From Chloracidobacterium thermophilum B (GTDB lineage: Bacteria > Acidobacteriota > Blastocatellia > Chloracidobacteriales > Chloracidobacteriaceae): 64,000 nt of DNA. Where the stretch lies: contig NC_016024.1 of NCBI RefSeq assembly GCF_000226295.1, forward strand, positions 2,619,363 through 2,683,362. Reading direction: 5' to 3'. The notes under the pieces were generated by a model. The model saw only the letters and a list, made by a program, of their open reading frames with translations. It had not been told where the DNA came from and did no database searches. The translations under genes and the position numbers were made by a program. Positions 1 to 10,061 of this stretch are shown piece after piece (position 1 is the stretch's first letter; each line of letters begins with the position of its first letter).

Positions 1-1500
1 ATATGCGCCGTTGGGCACGCGCGGGCGGGCCGCCGTGGCGATGCCGGTCACGGGATGGGCATCGAAGGCGCGCGCCCGCATGACATCGCGGTACACATCC
101 GCGCCGCCCAGCACCGTGTGCCGTCCGGGAAGCGTCTTCGCACCAGACAACGCCAGGCCAACGGCCCGGGTGCGTTCATACTGGGCGTTGATGAGCGCCT
201 GGGGATTGCCCTGCCCGCCCTGATTGATCCGTTCTTCCCGCTGGATGTTGAAACTGCCGGTGACGGTCACACTGTCCAGACCGCCCACCCGCTGGCCGTC
301 ATAGCGCAGGTAGCCAAAGTCCAGCATCAGGTTGCCCAGTTTCGCCAGCAGGTTGCCGTCACCGCCCAGCAACTGATCGGAGCGTTGGCCGCCGTCCTGC
401 TGTCCACGCTGGTAATGGACGACGAACTGGTGTCCGGCGCGGGGTGTCGCCACGGCCTTGAGGCTGCCGGCATATTCGGTGAAGGCGGTATCCGGTTGGC
501 GGGCGCCGTAGAAGCGGTTTGAAGGCAGGTCAAAAAACCGGGTCACGGCCGCACGGGAGTCCACACCGCCGCCGGCGCGCAGGGTATTGATGCGCCGTCC
601 GGCCAGGTTGACCACGCCACCGAAGCGTGGGGTGCCGAAGGACAGACGGGTGGCGTGGCCGAAGCCGGACGTGGCACTGATGCCAAAGAAGGTGCTTTCT
701 CCCTGAAACACAAAACCGCCTGTGGTCAGAGGCGCGGTGGCCGTGAGCAACTGGACGCTTCCCCCCAGGCTGTCGCTGCCGTACTGCGCGCCGTGCGGCC
801 CGTGCAGCACCTCCACGCCGCGCAAGCTGCCTGGTTCGAGCAGGTTGAAAAACGTACTGATGCCGCCCCGCTGCGCGCCTGTCGTGTAGCGGACGCCATC
901 CACGAACACCGACACCCGGCTGGCCACGAGTCCGCGCACGAAGACGCCGCCCAGCGTGGCGCTGGTCTGCTGTACGGATAGCCCGGCTTCCTCGGCAAAA
1001 GCCTGGGCCAGTCCCTGGGTGGCGCGTTCCTGCAGGCGTCCAGCCGGAATCACCGTGACGGTCTGCCCCAGTTCATCCTTGTCCTGGACAAGGCCAACGT
1101 CGGCCGTCACTGTGACGGTCTCGGCGACCGGCGTGGGCAGTACGGTGAGATCGCGCACCGTGGTGATGCCAGCCGCGAGTGAAACCGCCAGCCGCACGCC
1201 AAGCCCATCGGAGGTGGCCGCAACGAGTTCATAGGTTCCGGGCGTGACATCATCGAACAGGTACCGCCCATCAGCGGCGCTGACCGTGGTGGCCGCGACC
1301 GTCTGGCGCGCTGTCAGAAGCGTCAGCCGCGCTTGGGCAACGGGTGTACCGTTCACGTTACGCACGTAACCGGTCAGCGTCGCCGATTCCGGGACTGGCG
1401 TTTTGGCGAGCGTTGTTGCGCAAGCCTCCCCCAACAGCCAGGCGAGAAACAGCAGGCAGGCCAAAAAAGGCTTGGTGTCGGCTTGGTTCACTTGGTTCAC
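1..1500 (-). CDS. TonB-dependent outer-membrane receptor, 3' part cut by window edge
   Basis: Only the first 500 codons lie in the window; the barrel continues beyond position 1. Reading from a GTG at 1500 (a second GTG lies at 1491) gives a hydrophobic signal peptide (ACLLFLAWLLGEACA), then a carboxypeptidase-regulatory-like beta-sandwich at about residues 40-115 (LTGYVRNVNGTPVAQARL, GTYELVA), then a TonB plug at about 130-240 (VFVRGLVASRVSVFVDGVR, GPHGAQYGSDSLGG) and the start of the beta-barrel. Such proteins take up siderophore complexes, cobalamin or glycans across the outer membrane using TonB energy; the substrate cannot be told from this part. No good Shine-Dalgarno is visible, so the exact start is uncertain. 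The family call is firm. Confidence 0.88.
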   Translation of the reverse strand, partial: MNQVNQADTKPFLACLLFLAWLLGEACATTLAKTPVPESATLTGYVRNVNGTPVAQARLTLLTARQTVAATTVSAADGRYLFDDVTPGTYELVAATSDGLGVRLAVSLAAGITTVRDLTVLPTPVAETVTVTADVGLVQDKDELGQTVTVIPAGRLQERATQGLAQAFAEEAGLSVQQTSATLGGVFVRGLVASRVSVFVDGVRYTTGAQRGGISTFFNLLEPGSLRGVEVLHGPHGAQYGSDSLGGSVQLLTATAPLTTGGFVFQGESTFFGISATSGFGHATRLSFGTPRFGGVVNLAGRRINTLRAGGGVDSRAAVTRFFDLPSNRFYGARQPDTAFTEYAGSLKAVATPRAGHQFVVHYQRGQQDGGQRSDQLLGGDGNLLAKLGNLMLDFGYLRYDGQRVGGLDSVTVTGSFNIQREERINQGGQGNPQALINAQYERTRAVGLALSGAKTLPGRHTVLGGADVYRDVMRARAFDAHPVTGIATAARPRVPNGAY

Positions 1501-1602
1501 TGAATTGAAGGAAGCCCCAAGCGACCACCGCCTGGTCAGCAGTGCAGGCAGCGTACATTTCGCTTGGGGCGCAGCGTTTTGAGGAAAGACTGAAGAGGAA
1601 GG

Positions 1603-1692
1603 TGGCGGAGAAGGAGGGATTCGAACCCTCGGTACGCTTTCGCGTACACCGGTTTAGCAAACCAGCGCACTAGGCCACTATGCGACTTCTCC
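1603..1692 (-). tRNA. tRNA-Ser(GCU)
   Basis: The reverse complement folds as a class II tRNA. The 7-bp acceptor stem is GGAGAAG/CTTCTCC, the anticodon loop reads GCT within GGTTTGCTAAACC, there is a long variable arm (GTACGCGAAAGCGTACC), and the T-arm contains GGTTCGAATCC. Discriminator G is followed by a genomically encoded CCA at 1605-1603. It lies between the divergent TonB receptor and phosphoesterase genes. Confidence 0.96.
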
Positions 1693-1820
1693 GCGCGCGC
1701 TAACGATGCACAATGAGTATCAAGCGCCTTGCCACAAGCTGTCAAGAGACTTGGCGACGACCAATCCCTGCAGGAAAAATGGCAAACGGCTGCCAGGCCA
1801 ACTCCCTCACTCAAGCCCTG

Positions 1821-4800
1821 ATGTCCCCGGTTTTGATGCGTATGAACTTCAATGTACCGCGCCAGCTCAGATTGACTTTGGGAATCAGCCTGACGCTTCT
1901 GGCCATGCTCTTCACTGGTGGACGCCTGGCCGCCGACCGGCAACCCCAGCCGGAGTTTCGCCTGACACCGGCTGGGACGCTCATCCGGGACGCCGCCACC
2001 CACCAGCCCGCCGTCGGGGCACTTCCCGTCAACCTCATCCGCTCACCCGATGGGCGCTACCTCATTGCCGTCAACAGCGGCTTTGGCATCCAGCGCAACG
2101 CCACCCACAAACTGCACCAGTCGCTGGCCGTGATTGACCTTGCCGCGCGTCCCGCGCCGACCGTCATCCAGAACGTCTATGTTCCCGTTCCGCAAAGCGT
2201 CTGTGTCGGGGCCGTGTTTGTCCCACAACCTCACCCCGATGGCACCTGCACGTTCTATGTTTCCGGCGGTCAAGAAAACAAAATCTGGCGCTTTCAGTTT
2301 GTCCCCGGCGCGCGGCAGCCGCTCCAGCCCGGCGTCAGCAACTTCAACATCCCGCTCGAAGCCCCGTTTATCGAAGTGTCCGGCCTGGCCGCCGAGCCGC
2401 CTTCGCCGCGCTACAACAACAACCTGGCGGCCGTCTTCCCCCTCGGCCTCGCCCTCAGTACCGATGGCGAAACGCTCTACACCGCCAACAATCTGGGTGA
2501 CAGCCTGGGTCTGATTCACCACCATCAGGGCGAGCCAGAACTGGAAAGCCTCAAACTCCAGAACCCCAAACGTCCGAACCAGGCCACGTACCCCTACGAA
2601 GTCAAAGTCGTTCCAACCGGGCAAGGCGACAAGGTATATGTCTCCTGCTGGGGCGATGGCTCGCTGGCTGTCGTTAACCCAACGACGAAAGCCGTCCGTT
2701 TCGTGGACATCGGCCGGCATCCAACCGCCATGACACTTGACCGCGCCCAAACCCGACTCTACGTGGTCAACTCGGACGGAGATGCTGTGAGCGTCATGGA
2801 CACAGCCACGGATACTGAAATCGAACGCATTGCCCTGCGCCTCGATGAACGGAACCGGGGCGGAACAAGTCCGCAAAGCCTTGCCCTCGACGAAGACGAA
2901 ACCACACTGTACGTTGCCAATGCCCGCGCCAACTGCGTTGCCGTCGTCAGGCTGGGCGCGCAGGCACGGCCAACCGCACAACGTCATGACGCATCCGAAG
3001 CGCGTCATCAGGCTGCGTCAAAAAAGCCCTCTCGCAAAACGAAAGTCCGTTCCGAACCGGAGTCCACTGCCGAGCCTGAGAGACGGCAACAAGCCTCCGT
3101 TGTCAAGGGCTTCATCCCGACCGGGCTTTACCCGTCGGCCGTTGCTGTCGTCGGCAGGACGCTGGTTGTCGGCAATGGCAAAGGCACCGGCTTTGAAAAC
3201 TCCTCGGTTGTCGCCAACACCTCCGGGCGGTTTCCCAACGCGCCCAACGATCGCTTCCCGGCAGAAGCTGAATCGGGAAGGCAGGGCGGGCAGTACAGTG
3301 TCGCCCTTGTGGCCGGAACGCTCAGCCACATCCCGCTGCCGGATGACCGGCAACTGGCGGACTACACGCGCCAGACACTGCAAAACAACGGACTGCTCGG
3401 CCCCCACAAAACGCGCCTTTTCAAGGGCCCGTCGCCCATCCGGCACATCATCTACATCATCAAGGAAAACCGTACCTACGACGCCGTTTTTGGCGATCTG
3501 GAGCGCGCCGGGAACGGGCTTCCGGCCGACGGCGATCCCTACCTCGCCATTTTCGGAGCCGGAGAGGCCGCCGTCGCACACGACGGCACTCCGCAGGACA
3601 TCACCCCCAACCACCGCGCCCTGGCGCTGCGCTTCGGTCTGTTTGACCGCTTTTTTGTCAACTCTGAAGCCAGCCCCGACGGACACAACTGGGCCACGGC
3701 CGCCCTGTCGAGTGACTACACCGACAAGGCTTTTCGCTGGGAGTATTCCCGGCGGTCACGCACCTACGACTACGAAGGTTTCAACCGCCTGCCAAACTTC
3801 GCGCCGCGCCAGGGCGTTCCCCCGGCTTTCGACCTGCCGGTTACGGCGGATGACATCGAACGCTACCTCGTCCGCTTCATCCCCTACCGCCAGGGGGCCC
3901 GCGACATTGCGGAACCCGACACCCTGTATCTCTGGGACGCCGCCGCGCGCGCCGGATTGACCTACCGCAACTATGGCGAATTCGTCGGCACAGTCTCCCA
4001 GGCTGAGTTGGACGCCATCAACCGCAACCAACGACGGAGCTACCCCGACCTGACGCCCAACGTCACAGCCACCCCGACCAAAAAAGCCCTCGAAGGCCAC
4101 GTGTGCCCGACGTTCCGCAACTTCGACATGCACACCCCCGATGCCATGACGACCGACTCCTACCTGGCGGCGTTGAACAGCCATGGACAGACCGACCCGC
4201 TCATCACCGTGCAGCATCCCGACCCTCGCTTCCGTGGTACGTCGCGGCTTGGCGCCTGGCTCGCTGAGTTCCAGCAGTGCGTGGAGACCCGGCAGACCAC
4301 CGGACGCGATGAACTGCCAAATTTTTCGATTGTCCGGCTGCCCAACGATCACACCAGCGGAATGATGCCCGGTCTTCCCACTCCGCAGTTTCACGTGGCG
4401 GACAACGACTATGCTCTGGGGCGTCTGGTGGAAGCCGTCTCGACCTCACCATACTGGAAAGACACCGCCATCGTTGTCGTCGAAGATGATGCTCAGAACG
4501 GCCCCGACCACGTGGACTGTCACCGGTCGGTGGCCCTGGTCATCAGCGCCTACAACCGGCCGGGCCAACTCATTCACGAATATCACACGACCGTCAGCCT
4601 GATTCGGACCATGGAACTTCTCCTGGGGCTGCCGCCAATGAATGCCCTGGACGCCAACGCGGTGCCCATGGACATCTTTCAGGACAAACCCGACCTCCGC
4701 CCATACCGGGCAATCCTGCCGCGCGTGGCGGCCGGTAATCTTCTCGTCGCGCCGCCACAAACCGCCCGCGAAGCCGCCATGGTGCGGTGGTGCCAGGCGA

Positions 4801-4955
4801 TGAACCTGGCGCATGCCGATCTCGAAGATGCCGATGCGCTCAATGCCATCATCTGGTACGCCACCTGTGGCAGCCACCGTCCCCCGCCGGCGCAAAGTCC
4901 TGATTTGCCGGTGTTTGCCGCCCTCGCTCAGGGGGTTGCCGGGCGCGATGAGTGA
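1821..4955 (+). CDS. secreted YVTN beta-propeller / phosphoesterase fusion protein
   Basis: About 1044 aa. The open frame runs further upstream, but the signal peptide (RQLRLTLGISLTLLAMLFTGG) begins just after ATGs at 1821, 1836 and 1842, so the start lies there; none has a convincing ribosome site. The N-terminal half has YVTN-type propeller blades (LYTANNLGDS, VYVSCWGDGSLAVVN, LYVVNSDGDAVSVMD). A basic, low-complexity stretch (KKPSRKTKVRSEPEST) sits between blades. From about residue 540 the protein is a PF04185-type phosphoesterase (IIYIIKENRTYDAVFGD, SPDGHNWATAA, and VVVEDDAQNGPDHVD near 889) related to phospholipase C and acid phosphatases. Probably an exported phosphohydrolase; substrate unknown. 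Confidence 0.85.
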   Translation: MSPVLMRMNFNVPRQLRLTLGISLTLLAMLFTGGRLAADRQPQPEFRLTPAGTLIRDAATHQPAVGALPVNLIRSPDGRYLIAVNSGFGIQRNATHKLHQSLAVIDLAARPAPTVIQNVYVPVPQSVCVGAVFVPQPHPDGTCTFYVSGGQENKIWRFQFVPGARQPLQPGVSNFNIPLEAPFIEVSGLAAEPPSPRYNNNLAAVFPLGLALSTDGETLYTANNLGDSLGLIHHHQGEPELESLKLQNPKRPNQATYPYEVKVVPTGQGDKVYVSCWGDGSLAVVNPTTKAVRFVDIGRHPTAMTLDRAQTRLYVVNSDGDAVSVMDTATDTEIERIALRLDERNRGGTSPQSLALDEDETTLYVANARANCVAVVRLGAQARPTAQRHDASEARHQAASKKPSRKTKVRSEPESTAEPERRQQASVVKGFIPTGLYPSAVAVVGRTLVVGNGKGTGFENSSVVANTSGRFPNAPNDRFPAEAESGRQGGQYSVALVAGTLSHIPLPDDRQLADYTRQTLQNNGLLGPHKTRLFKGPSPIRHIIYIIKENRTYDAVFGDLERAGNGLPADGDPYLAIFGAGEAAVAHDGTPQDITPNHRALALRFGLFDRFFVNSEASPDGHNWATAALSSDYTDKAFRWEYSRRSRTYDYEGFNRLPNFAPRQGVPPAFDLPVTADDIERYLVRFIPYRQGARDIAEPDTLYLWDAAARAGLTYRNYGEFVGTVSQAELDAINRNQRRSYPDLTPNVTATPTKKALEGHVCPTFRNFDMHTPDAMTTDSYLAALNSHGQTDPLITVQHPDPRFRGTSRLGAWLAEFQQCVETRQTTGRDELPNFSIVRLPNDHTSGMMPGLPTPQFHVADNDYALGRLVEAVSTSPYWKDTAIVVVEDDAQNGPDHVDCHRSVALVISAYNRPGQLIHEYHTTVSLIRTMELLLGLPPMNALDANAVPMDIFQDKPDLRPYRAILPRVAAGNLLVAPPQTAREAAMVRWCQAMNLAHADLEDADALNAIIWYATCGSHRPPPAQSPDLPVFAALAQGVAGRDE

Positions 4956-5063
4956 CGCTCCGGCGCAGAAAACGTTGGTAAAAAACTTGACACTGCGGAT
5001 GACAACGGGATAGAGAACGCCCGTCCTTACCATTATTCCCGTAATTTTGAGAGTCAACGAACC

Positions 5064-5684
5064 ATGGTGCTTCGCTTGAAGAAGCAACTTCGTCGCTTTT
5101 TTGTGATGACAGTTGCCGTACTCGGTCTGGCCACGGCAGCCACGGCCCAGGTCGAAGACAACACCCATCAGCCTTACAAAGGGTTTAGCTGGGGCTATTG
5201 CACATACTACGCCGCGCAGGTTTTCGACCGCTTTGCGGCGGCGGAAGGCGGCATTGACTGGCGCGGCAACGGCGGCATGTGGCTGCGCGCCGCACAGGAA
5301 AAAGGCTGGCAGACGAGTACCAACCCGCGCGATGCGCGCGTGGGCGCCATCATCGTCTGGCAAAATGACGGTCGGGGACACGTCGGCGTTGTGGATGACG
5401 TGTATCCAGATGGCATCCTCATCAGCGAGATGAACTGGCGCGTCAACAGCGATGGCGACGCCACGGGTGGTTTCAACCGCATCAGCCAGTCGTTTTTGCC
5501 GTTTTCGACCAACCTCGACCGTGGCGTGCGGCGGCGGTATTTTTTTGCCGGATTCATCTTCCCGGAAAAGGTGGCGACGGCGCGCAAAAGCTTTTCCACG
5601 CAGGACGCACGTGGGAGGGGCCGCCAGATTCGGACGGTGGATGCCGTTTCGCGGCCGCGTGTCGTCCGCAAGGGCCGCCCCTAG
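5064..5684 (+). CDS. secreted CHAP-domain amidase/peptidase
   Basis: 206 aa with an N-terminal signal peptide (RFFVMTVAVLGLATAATA). The CHAP fold follows directly: the nucleophile cysteine is in WGYCTYYAAQ (about residue 52), the general-base histidine in GRGHVGVVDDV (about 112), and the third polar residue in ISEMNW. CHAP proteins cleave peptidoglycan peptides or other amide bonds, so this is likely a periplasmic or secreted cell-wall hydrolase. The C-terminus carries a basic, arginine-rich tail after the domain. It is a single gene between two unrelated plus-strand genes; no cognate inhibitor is visible. Confidence 0.85.
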   Translation: MVLRLKKQLRRFFVMTVAVLGLATAATAQVEDNTHQPYKGFSWGYCTYYAAQVFDRFAAAEGGIDWRGNGGMWLRAAQEKGWQTSTNPRDARVGAIIVWQNDGRGHVGVVDDVYPDGILISEMNWRVNSDGDATGGFNRISQSFLPFSTNLDRGVRRRYFFAGFIFPEKVATARKSFSTQDARGRGRQIRTVDAVSRPRVVRKGRP

Positions 5685-5887
5685 AGCGACCCGACCTGGG
5701 ATAAGGCGGTTTTCCGGCCTCGAACCTTCCCCCCTGGGACAGGTGTTTTTCTGAGCTTTCCGCAGCCTGCGCGGCTGGGTTAGCCTCTTTTTGTGTGCTG
5801 ACCTGCACGGTTACGTCGGTCTCCACAGGGTCGTATCGTGCGGCCCGGGACGCGGGCGGTTTGGATGGTCAAAAGGGAAGAAGTTTC

Positions 5888-8035
5888 ATGAGCACCACCC
5901 CATTGCCCCTTTGGGCACGCGAGGTCTCCGCCCGGCGTTCAGCCTGGTATCTTGGGCTGACGACGTTCAGCATCCTCGTGCTCGAACTGGCGGCCATCCG
6001 GTGGATTGGCTCGCAAATCCGGGTCTTCGCCTACTTTGCCAACCTGGTACTCATGGCGGTTTTCCTTGGGATGGGCCTTGGGGTGGCCCTTGGCCGCCGG
6101 TATCCGCATCTTTTCGAGTGGGTGTTCCCGGCGCTGCTCGTCCTGGCTGCCGTTCTGGCTTTGTCCAAGCAGGTTGGGCTGATGGACTTGGGGTTTCCTG
6201 ACCCATCCATCAGCCTCTGGGGAGCTGATGTCAGGATGGTTTCTTTCGGCCAGTTCTGTCTGGCGACGCTGGTTGTCGTTGGACTGTTCTGGCTGGTGGC
6301 ACTGGTGTTTTTGCTCATGGCCATTCCGGTGGGCTGGTGGTTCGGGCAGCTTCCGCCCCTGCGGGCTTATGCCTATGACCTGCTTGGCTCACTCATCGGC
6401 GTGCTGGCGTTCACCGCGGTGGCGGCGCTGCACCTGCCACCGGCCGTCTGGTTCGGACTGGGGTTGCTTCCGCTCGCCTGGGTCAGCCGCCGGTGGTGGG
6501 CAATTTTAGGCATCGGCGTCATCCTGCTGACCGGCTGGGCCAGCCAGGGGGCTTACTTTTCGCCCTACAACCGCATTGATCTTGCAACCGACGATTTTTT
6601 CACCGGGGAGGGCCAGCCCCCCAACCCGGTTGCACGCCCGGAATACATGCTCAGTATCAACCGGGACTTTCACCAGTATCTACTTGATCTTTCCGTTGCC
6701 ACAGTCAGCCAGGAACCGCCCGGCGCGCTTCGGGGGCAGGTTCAGAGAATCTACGAAATTCCTTTCCGTCTTACGTCGCGGCGCGACCGCGCGCTGGTTG
6801 TCGGGGCCGGCACAGGCAACGATGCCGCCGCGGCCCTGCGAGCCGGATTTGCCCATGTTTCCTGTGTCGAAATTGATCCGGTGATTTTACGCCTGGGGCG
6901 TGAGAAACACCCGGAACAACCATACACCCGCCCCAACGTCCGGCTCATCAACAACGACGCCCGCGCCTACTTCGAGCAAAACCATACCGACCAGTATGAT
7001 GTCGTCTGCTATGGACTCGTGGACTCCCACGCCATGTTTTCCGCCCTGTCCACACTCCGTCTGGACAACTACCTCTACACGGTCGAGGGGCTTCGTTCCG
7101 GCTGGAAGCACGTCGCACCGGGCGGCATCATGTCCGTTTCCTTCTCGGTTTTCGCCGGCGACTGGATGCTCTACCGCCTCAACAACACGCTTCTGGAGGC
7201 GACCGGCCTTCAGCCTTTGGTGATTCTGCACGGCTATAACTACGGGGTGACGTTTCTCGTAGGGCGCGAACTGATGCCCCAGACGGTGCAGGCCACAACG
7301 GGCTTTCCGGTTCACGTCCTCCCTGAAATGGAAATCCGCATTCCAACCGACGACTGGCCGTTTCTTTATCTGCGCCCCAATACGGTGCCCTATGCCTACC
7401 TGACCGTTCTGACGCTGATCCTCGTCACGGCCCTGGTGGCTGTCCGGCAGACGTTCGGGGCCGACCTGCTTACCTCACGCCGGTTTGACCCGGTGCTGTT
7501 TCTGATGGGTGCGGCCTTTCTGTTGCTTGAAACGCGGATGGTCACAGAGTTGGGTCTGCTCTTTGGTTCGACGTGGGTCGTCAACGCCTCCGTTTTTGCC
7601 GGCGTTCTTGTCATGGTGCTGCTGGCCAACGGCTACGTCATCCGGCGGACGGCCTCCCGGATTCAGCCGTGGTACGTCCCCTTGGTCATATCCCTGCTCG
7701 CGGTGTGGTGGTTGGGGGCTGGGACGCTCAATCAGTTTTCGCTACTGACGCGCGGCATCCTGGGCGGACTGCTCTTTGCCCTGCCGGTGTTTTTTGCCGG
7801 GGTCATTGTCTCCACCCTTCTGAAGCGGGCCCAGGATGTCCCCGGCGCACTCGGGTCCAACATCCTGGGTTCAGTGGTCGGCGGCTGCCTGGAATACCTT
7901 TCCATGTACGCGGGGCTGCGCAAGATGACCCTGCTGGCGATGGCGCTCTACCTGACGGCGTATCTCATTCTGGCGCGGCAGGCGGCCCAGCCGGAAGCGG
8001 CTGAAGCAGCGCTTCCCCGCGAAGCCGATGCCTGA
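5888..8035 (+). CDS. multi-pass membrane protein with spermidine-synthase-like methyltransferase domain
   Basis: About 715 aa from the ATG at 5888, chosen because GGAAGAAG lies about 6 bases upstream. Several transmembrane helices come first (TTFSILVLELAAIRWIG, LVLMAVFLGMGLGVALG). A Rossmann SAM/aminopropyl-binding domain sits in the middle (ALVVGAGTGNDAAAALRAG, CVEIDPVILRLG, VRLINNDARAYFE). A second set of helices with the ETRMVTELGLLFGSTW signature follows. Fused spermidine-synthase-like membrane proteins are widespread but poorly characterised; the aminopropyl or methyl acceptor is unknown. It converges on ftsH with only about 20 bases between stops. Confidence 0.8.
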   Translation: MSTTPLPLWAREVSARRSAWYLGLTTFSILVLELAAIRWIGSQIRVFAYFANLVLMAVFLGMGLGVALGRRYPHLFEWVFPALLVLAAVLALSKQVGLMDLGFPDPSISLWGADVRMVSFGQFCLATLVVVGLFWLVALVFLLMAIPVGWWFGQLPPLRAYAYDLLGSLIGVLAFTAVAALHLPPAVWFGLGLLPLAWVSRRWWAILGIGVILLTGWASQGAYFSPYNRIDLATDDFFTGEGQPPNPVARPEYMLSINRDFHQYLLDLSVATVSQEPPGALRGQVQRIYEIPFRLTSRRDRALVVGAGTGNDAAAALRAGFAHVSCVEIDPVILRLGREKHPEQPYTRPNVRLINNDARAYFEQNHTDQYDVVCYGLVDSHAMFSALSTLRLDNYLYTVEGLRSGWKHVAPGGIMSVSFSVFAGDWMLYRLNNTLLEATGLQPLVILHGYNYGVTFLVGRELMPQTVQATTGFPVHVLPEMEIRIPTDDWPFLYLRPNTVPYAYLTVLTLILVTALVAVRQTFGADLLTSRRFDPVLFLMGAAFLLLETRMVTELGLLFGSTWVVNASVFAGVLVMVLLANGYVIRRTASRIQPWYVPLVISLLAVWWLGAGTLNQFSLLTRGILGGLLFALPVFFAGVIVSTLLKRAQDVPGALGSNILGSVVGGCLEYLSMYAGLRKMTLLAMALYLTAYLILARQAAQPEAAEAALPREADA

Positions 8036-8054
8036 TGGGGTCAGAACGGACACC

Positions 8055-9911
8055 CTAGCGACGGGGCAGGGCAACGGGCGCTTCCGCCACCTCCGCTGCC
8101 GGCTTCAACCCCTGAGTCAGTTTCCGAATGTCACTTTCTTCCAGGGTTTCGCGTTCAAGCAACTCGCGGGCGCACCGCTCCAGCACCTCGCGGTTGGTCT
8201 CAAGAATCCGGTAAGCGCGTTCAAACGCGCCCATGACAATATCCCGGATAGCTTGATCTATTCGTGCCTGCGTGGACTCAGCTACTCGGCAGCCTCCCTG
8301 AGCCAACTCCGGTACATCCAGAAAACGCGGCTTCTGGGCCTCAAAGGCAACATAGCCCAGCCCTTCATCCATGCCGTAACGGGTGATCATGTCGCGGGCA
8401 ATGTCGGTTGCCCGCGCCAGGTCATCGGCCGCGCCTGTCGAAATCTCGCCAAACACGAGCTTTTCGGCTGCCCGGCCGCCCAACAGCACGGCAATTTTGT
8501 TTTCCAAATCGGCGCGCGTCATCAGAAACCGGTCTTCGGTCGGTCGCTGCAAGGTGTACCCAAGCGCCCCAATCCCACGGGGAATGATCGAAATCTTGTG
8601 GACGGCATCCGCCCCCGGCAAAGCCAGTGCAACCAGCGCATGCCCGATTTCGTGATAGGCCACGGTTTCGCGCTCCCTGGCATTGATGACGCGGTTTTTC
8701 TTTTCCAGACCCGCCACGATGCGCTCCAGCGCCACTGTAAAATCCACCAACTCGACCGCTGCCGCCTTGCGCCGGGTGGCCGCCAGTGCCGCCTCGTTGA
8801 CGAGATTCGCTAGGTCAGCCCCGGAAAAACCCGTCGTCAACGCGGCCACCTGTTCCAAATCCAGACCAGGGGCCAGTGTGATCTTCCTGGCGTGAACCTT
8901 GAGAATCTCCAGCCGTCCCTTCTTGTCGGGACGGTCCACAAGCACCTGCCGGTCAAACCGGCCGGCGCGTAGCAGCGCCGGATCAAGAATCTCCGGCCGG
9001 TTCGTCGCGGCCAGAATGATCAAGCCGACTGATGTATCAAAGCCGTCCATTTCGGTCAGCAACTGATTGAGCGTCTGCTCGCGTTCGTCGTGTCCGACCA
9101 GCGGGCCGCCCGCGCCACGCGCGCGTCCCAGAGCATCCAGTTCGTCAATGAAAATGATCGCCGGTGCGTGCGTGCGCGCCTGCTCAAACAGATCACGTAC
9201 CCGGGCAGCGCCCACTCCGACAAACATTTCAATGAACTCCGAACCCGAAATCGAGAAAAACGGCACGCCAGCTTCACCGGCAACGGCCTTGGCCAGCAGG
9301 GTTTTGCCGGTGCCCGGCGGGCCGACCAGGAGCACCCCCTTGGGAATCCGCGCTCCCAGACGACCATATTCCTGCGGCGCTTTCAGAAAGTTGACGACTT
9401 CCTCCAGTTCGGCTTTGGCTTCATCTACCCCCGCCACGTCACCAAACGTCACGCCGGTTTTTTTCTCGACATAGACCTTGGCGCGGCTCTTGCCGACGCT
9501 CATAAAGCCGCCCACACCCTGCTTTTCCGCAAACCGCCGGAACAGGAAAAACCACACCCCAAAAAAGACCAAAGCTGGCAGCACCCACGAGAGCACGTCC
9601 CGCAACCAGGTGTTTTCCACAACGCGGCTGTACCTGACACCATACCCGGACAACCGATCGGCCAGTTCTGGCTCCACGCGCGTTGCCACAATCGAGGTCT
9701 TGCCGCGCTGGTCTGGCGCTTTCAACCGCCCGGTTATCGTCCTGTCCGTGACGATGACCTCCTCCACGCGCCCTTCCGCCAGCGCCTTCTCAAACTCACT
9801 GTAGGGAACCGGCTCAACGGTACTCATCCGCTGCCAGTACTCCTGAAATACCAGCAGCGCCAGAATGGCCACCATCCAGTATCCGAAATTCCAGCGACTT
9901 TCCTGCTTCAT
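8055..9911 (-). CDS. ftsH: ATP-dependent zinc metalloprotease FtsH
   Basis: 618 aa, normal length for the family. A first membrane helix is near residues 12-27 ([16 protein letters not shown]), followed by a periplasmic domain and a second helix near 105-125 ([15 protein letters not shown]). The AAA+ module has Walker A GPPGTGKT (about 197-204), Walker [12 protein letters not shown] and the second region of homology [17 protein letters not shown]. The zinc-protease site HEIGH is at about 419-423. FtsH degrades misfolded membrane proteins and regulators at the inner membrane. AAGGA lies upstream of the ATG. The neighbour on the same strand is Hsp20, separated by a terminator, so the two are probably separate transcripts. 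Confidence 0.97.
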   Translation of the reverse strand: MKQESRWNFGYWMVAILALLVFQEYWQRMSTVEPVPYSEFEKALAEGRVEEVIVTDRTITGRLKAPDQRGKTSIVATRVEPELADRLSGYGVRYSRVVENTWLRDVLSWVLPALVFFGVWFFLFRRFAEKQGVGGFMSVGKSRAKVYVEKKTGVTFGDVAGVDEAKAELEEVVNFLKAPQEYGRLGARIPKGVLLVGPPGTGKTLLAKAVAGEAGVPFFSISGSEFIEMFVGVGAARVRDLFEQARTHAPAIIFIDELDALGRARGAGGPLVGHDEREQTLNQLLTEMDGFDTSVGLIILAATNRPEILDPALLRAGRFDRQVLVDRPDKKGRLEILKVHARKITLAPGLDLEQVAALTTGFSGADLANLVNEAALAATRRKAAAVELVDFTVALERIVAGLEKKNRVINARERETVAYHEIGHALVALALPGADAVHKISIIPRGIGALGYTLQRPTEDRFLMTRADLENKIAVLLGGRAAEKLVFGEISTGAADDLARATDIARDMITRYGMDEGLGYVAFEAQKPRFLDVPELAQGGCRVAESTQARIDQAIRDIVMGAFERAYRILETNREVLERCARELLERETLEESDIRKLTQGLKPAAEVAEAPVALPRR

Positions 9912-9993
9912 CCCTGATTCGTCCTTGACAACGCGGGGCGTGGTGGCTGGTGCAGACGCACCCTGCCACAGCTATGCCTCGTCTCCCAAAGGT

Positions 9994-10034
9994 AACAAAA
10001 AACGCCGCCCCTGGAGCGGTGTTTCGGGCGGCGT
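9994..10034 (-). terminator. rho-independent terminator downstream of hsp20
   Basis: Arms ACGCCGCCC (10002-10010) and GGGCGGCGT (10026-10034) are perfectly complementary, with a 15-base loop. On the minus strand they are followed by a T-rich tract (TTTTTTGTT, complement of 9994-10002). It lies just after the hsp20 stop and before ftsH. Confidence 0.85.
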
Positions 10035-10061
10035 GCTGAACTTCGGCGACCCCGCAACCGC

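Noticed and set aside
2043..3008. 321-codon minus-strand open frame
   Set aside because: Fully antisense to the propeller domain of the phosphoesterase, without motifs or ribosome site.
4446..5381. Long minus-strand open frame of 311 codons opposite the phosphoesterase and CHAP genes
   Set aside because: It overlaps two well-supported genes and has no family motif; high-GC antisense frames are common here.
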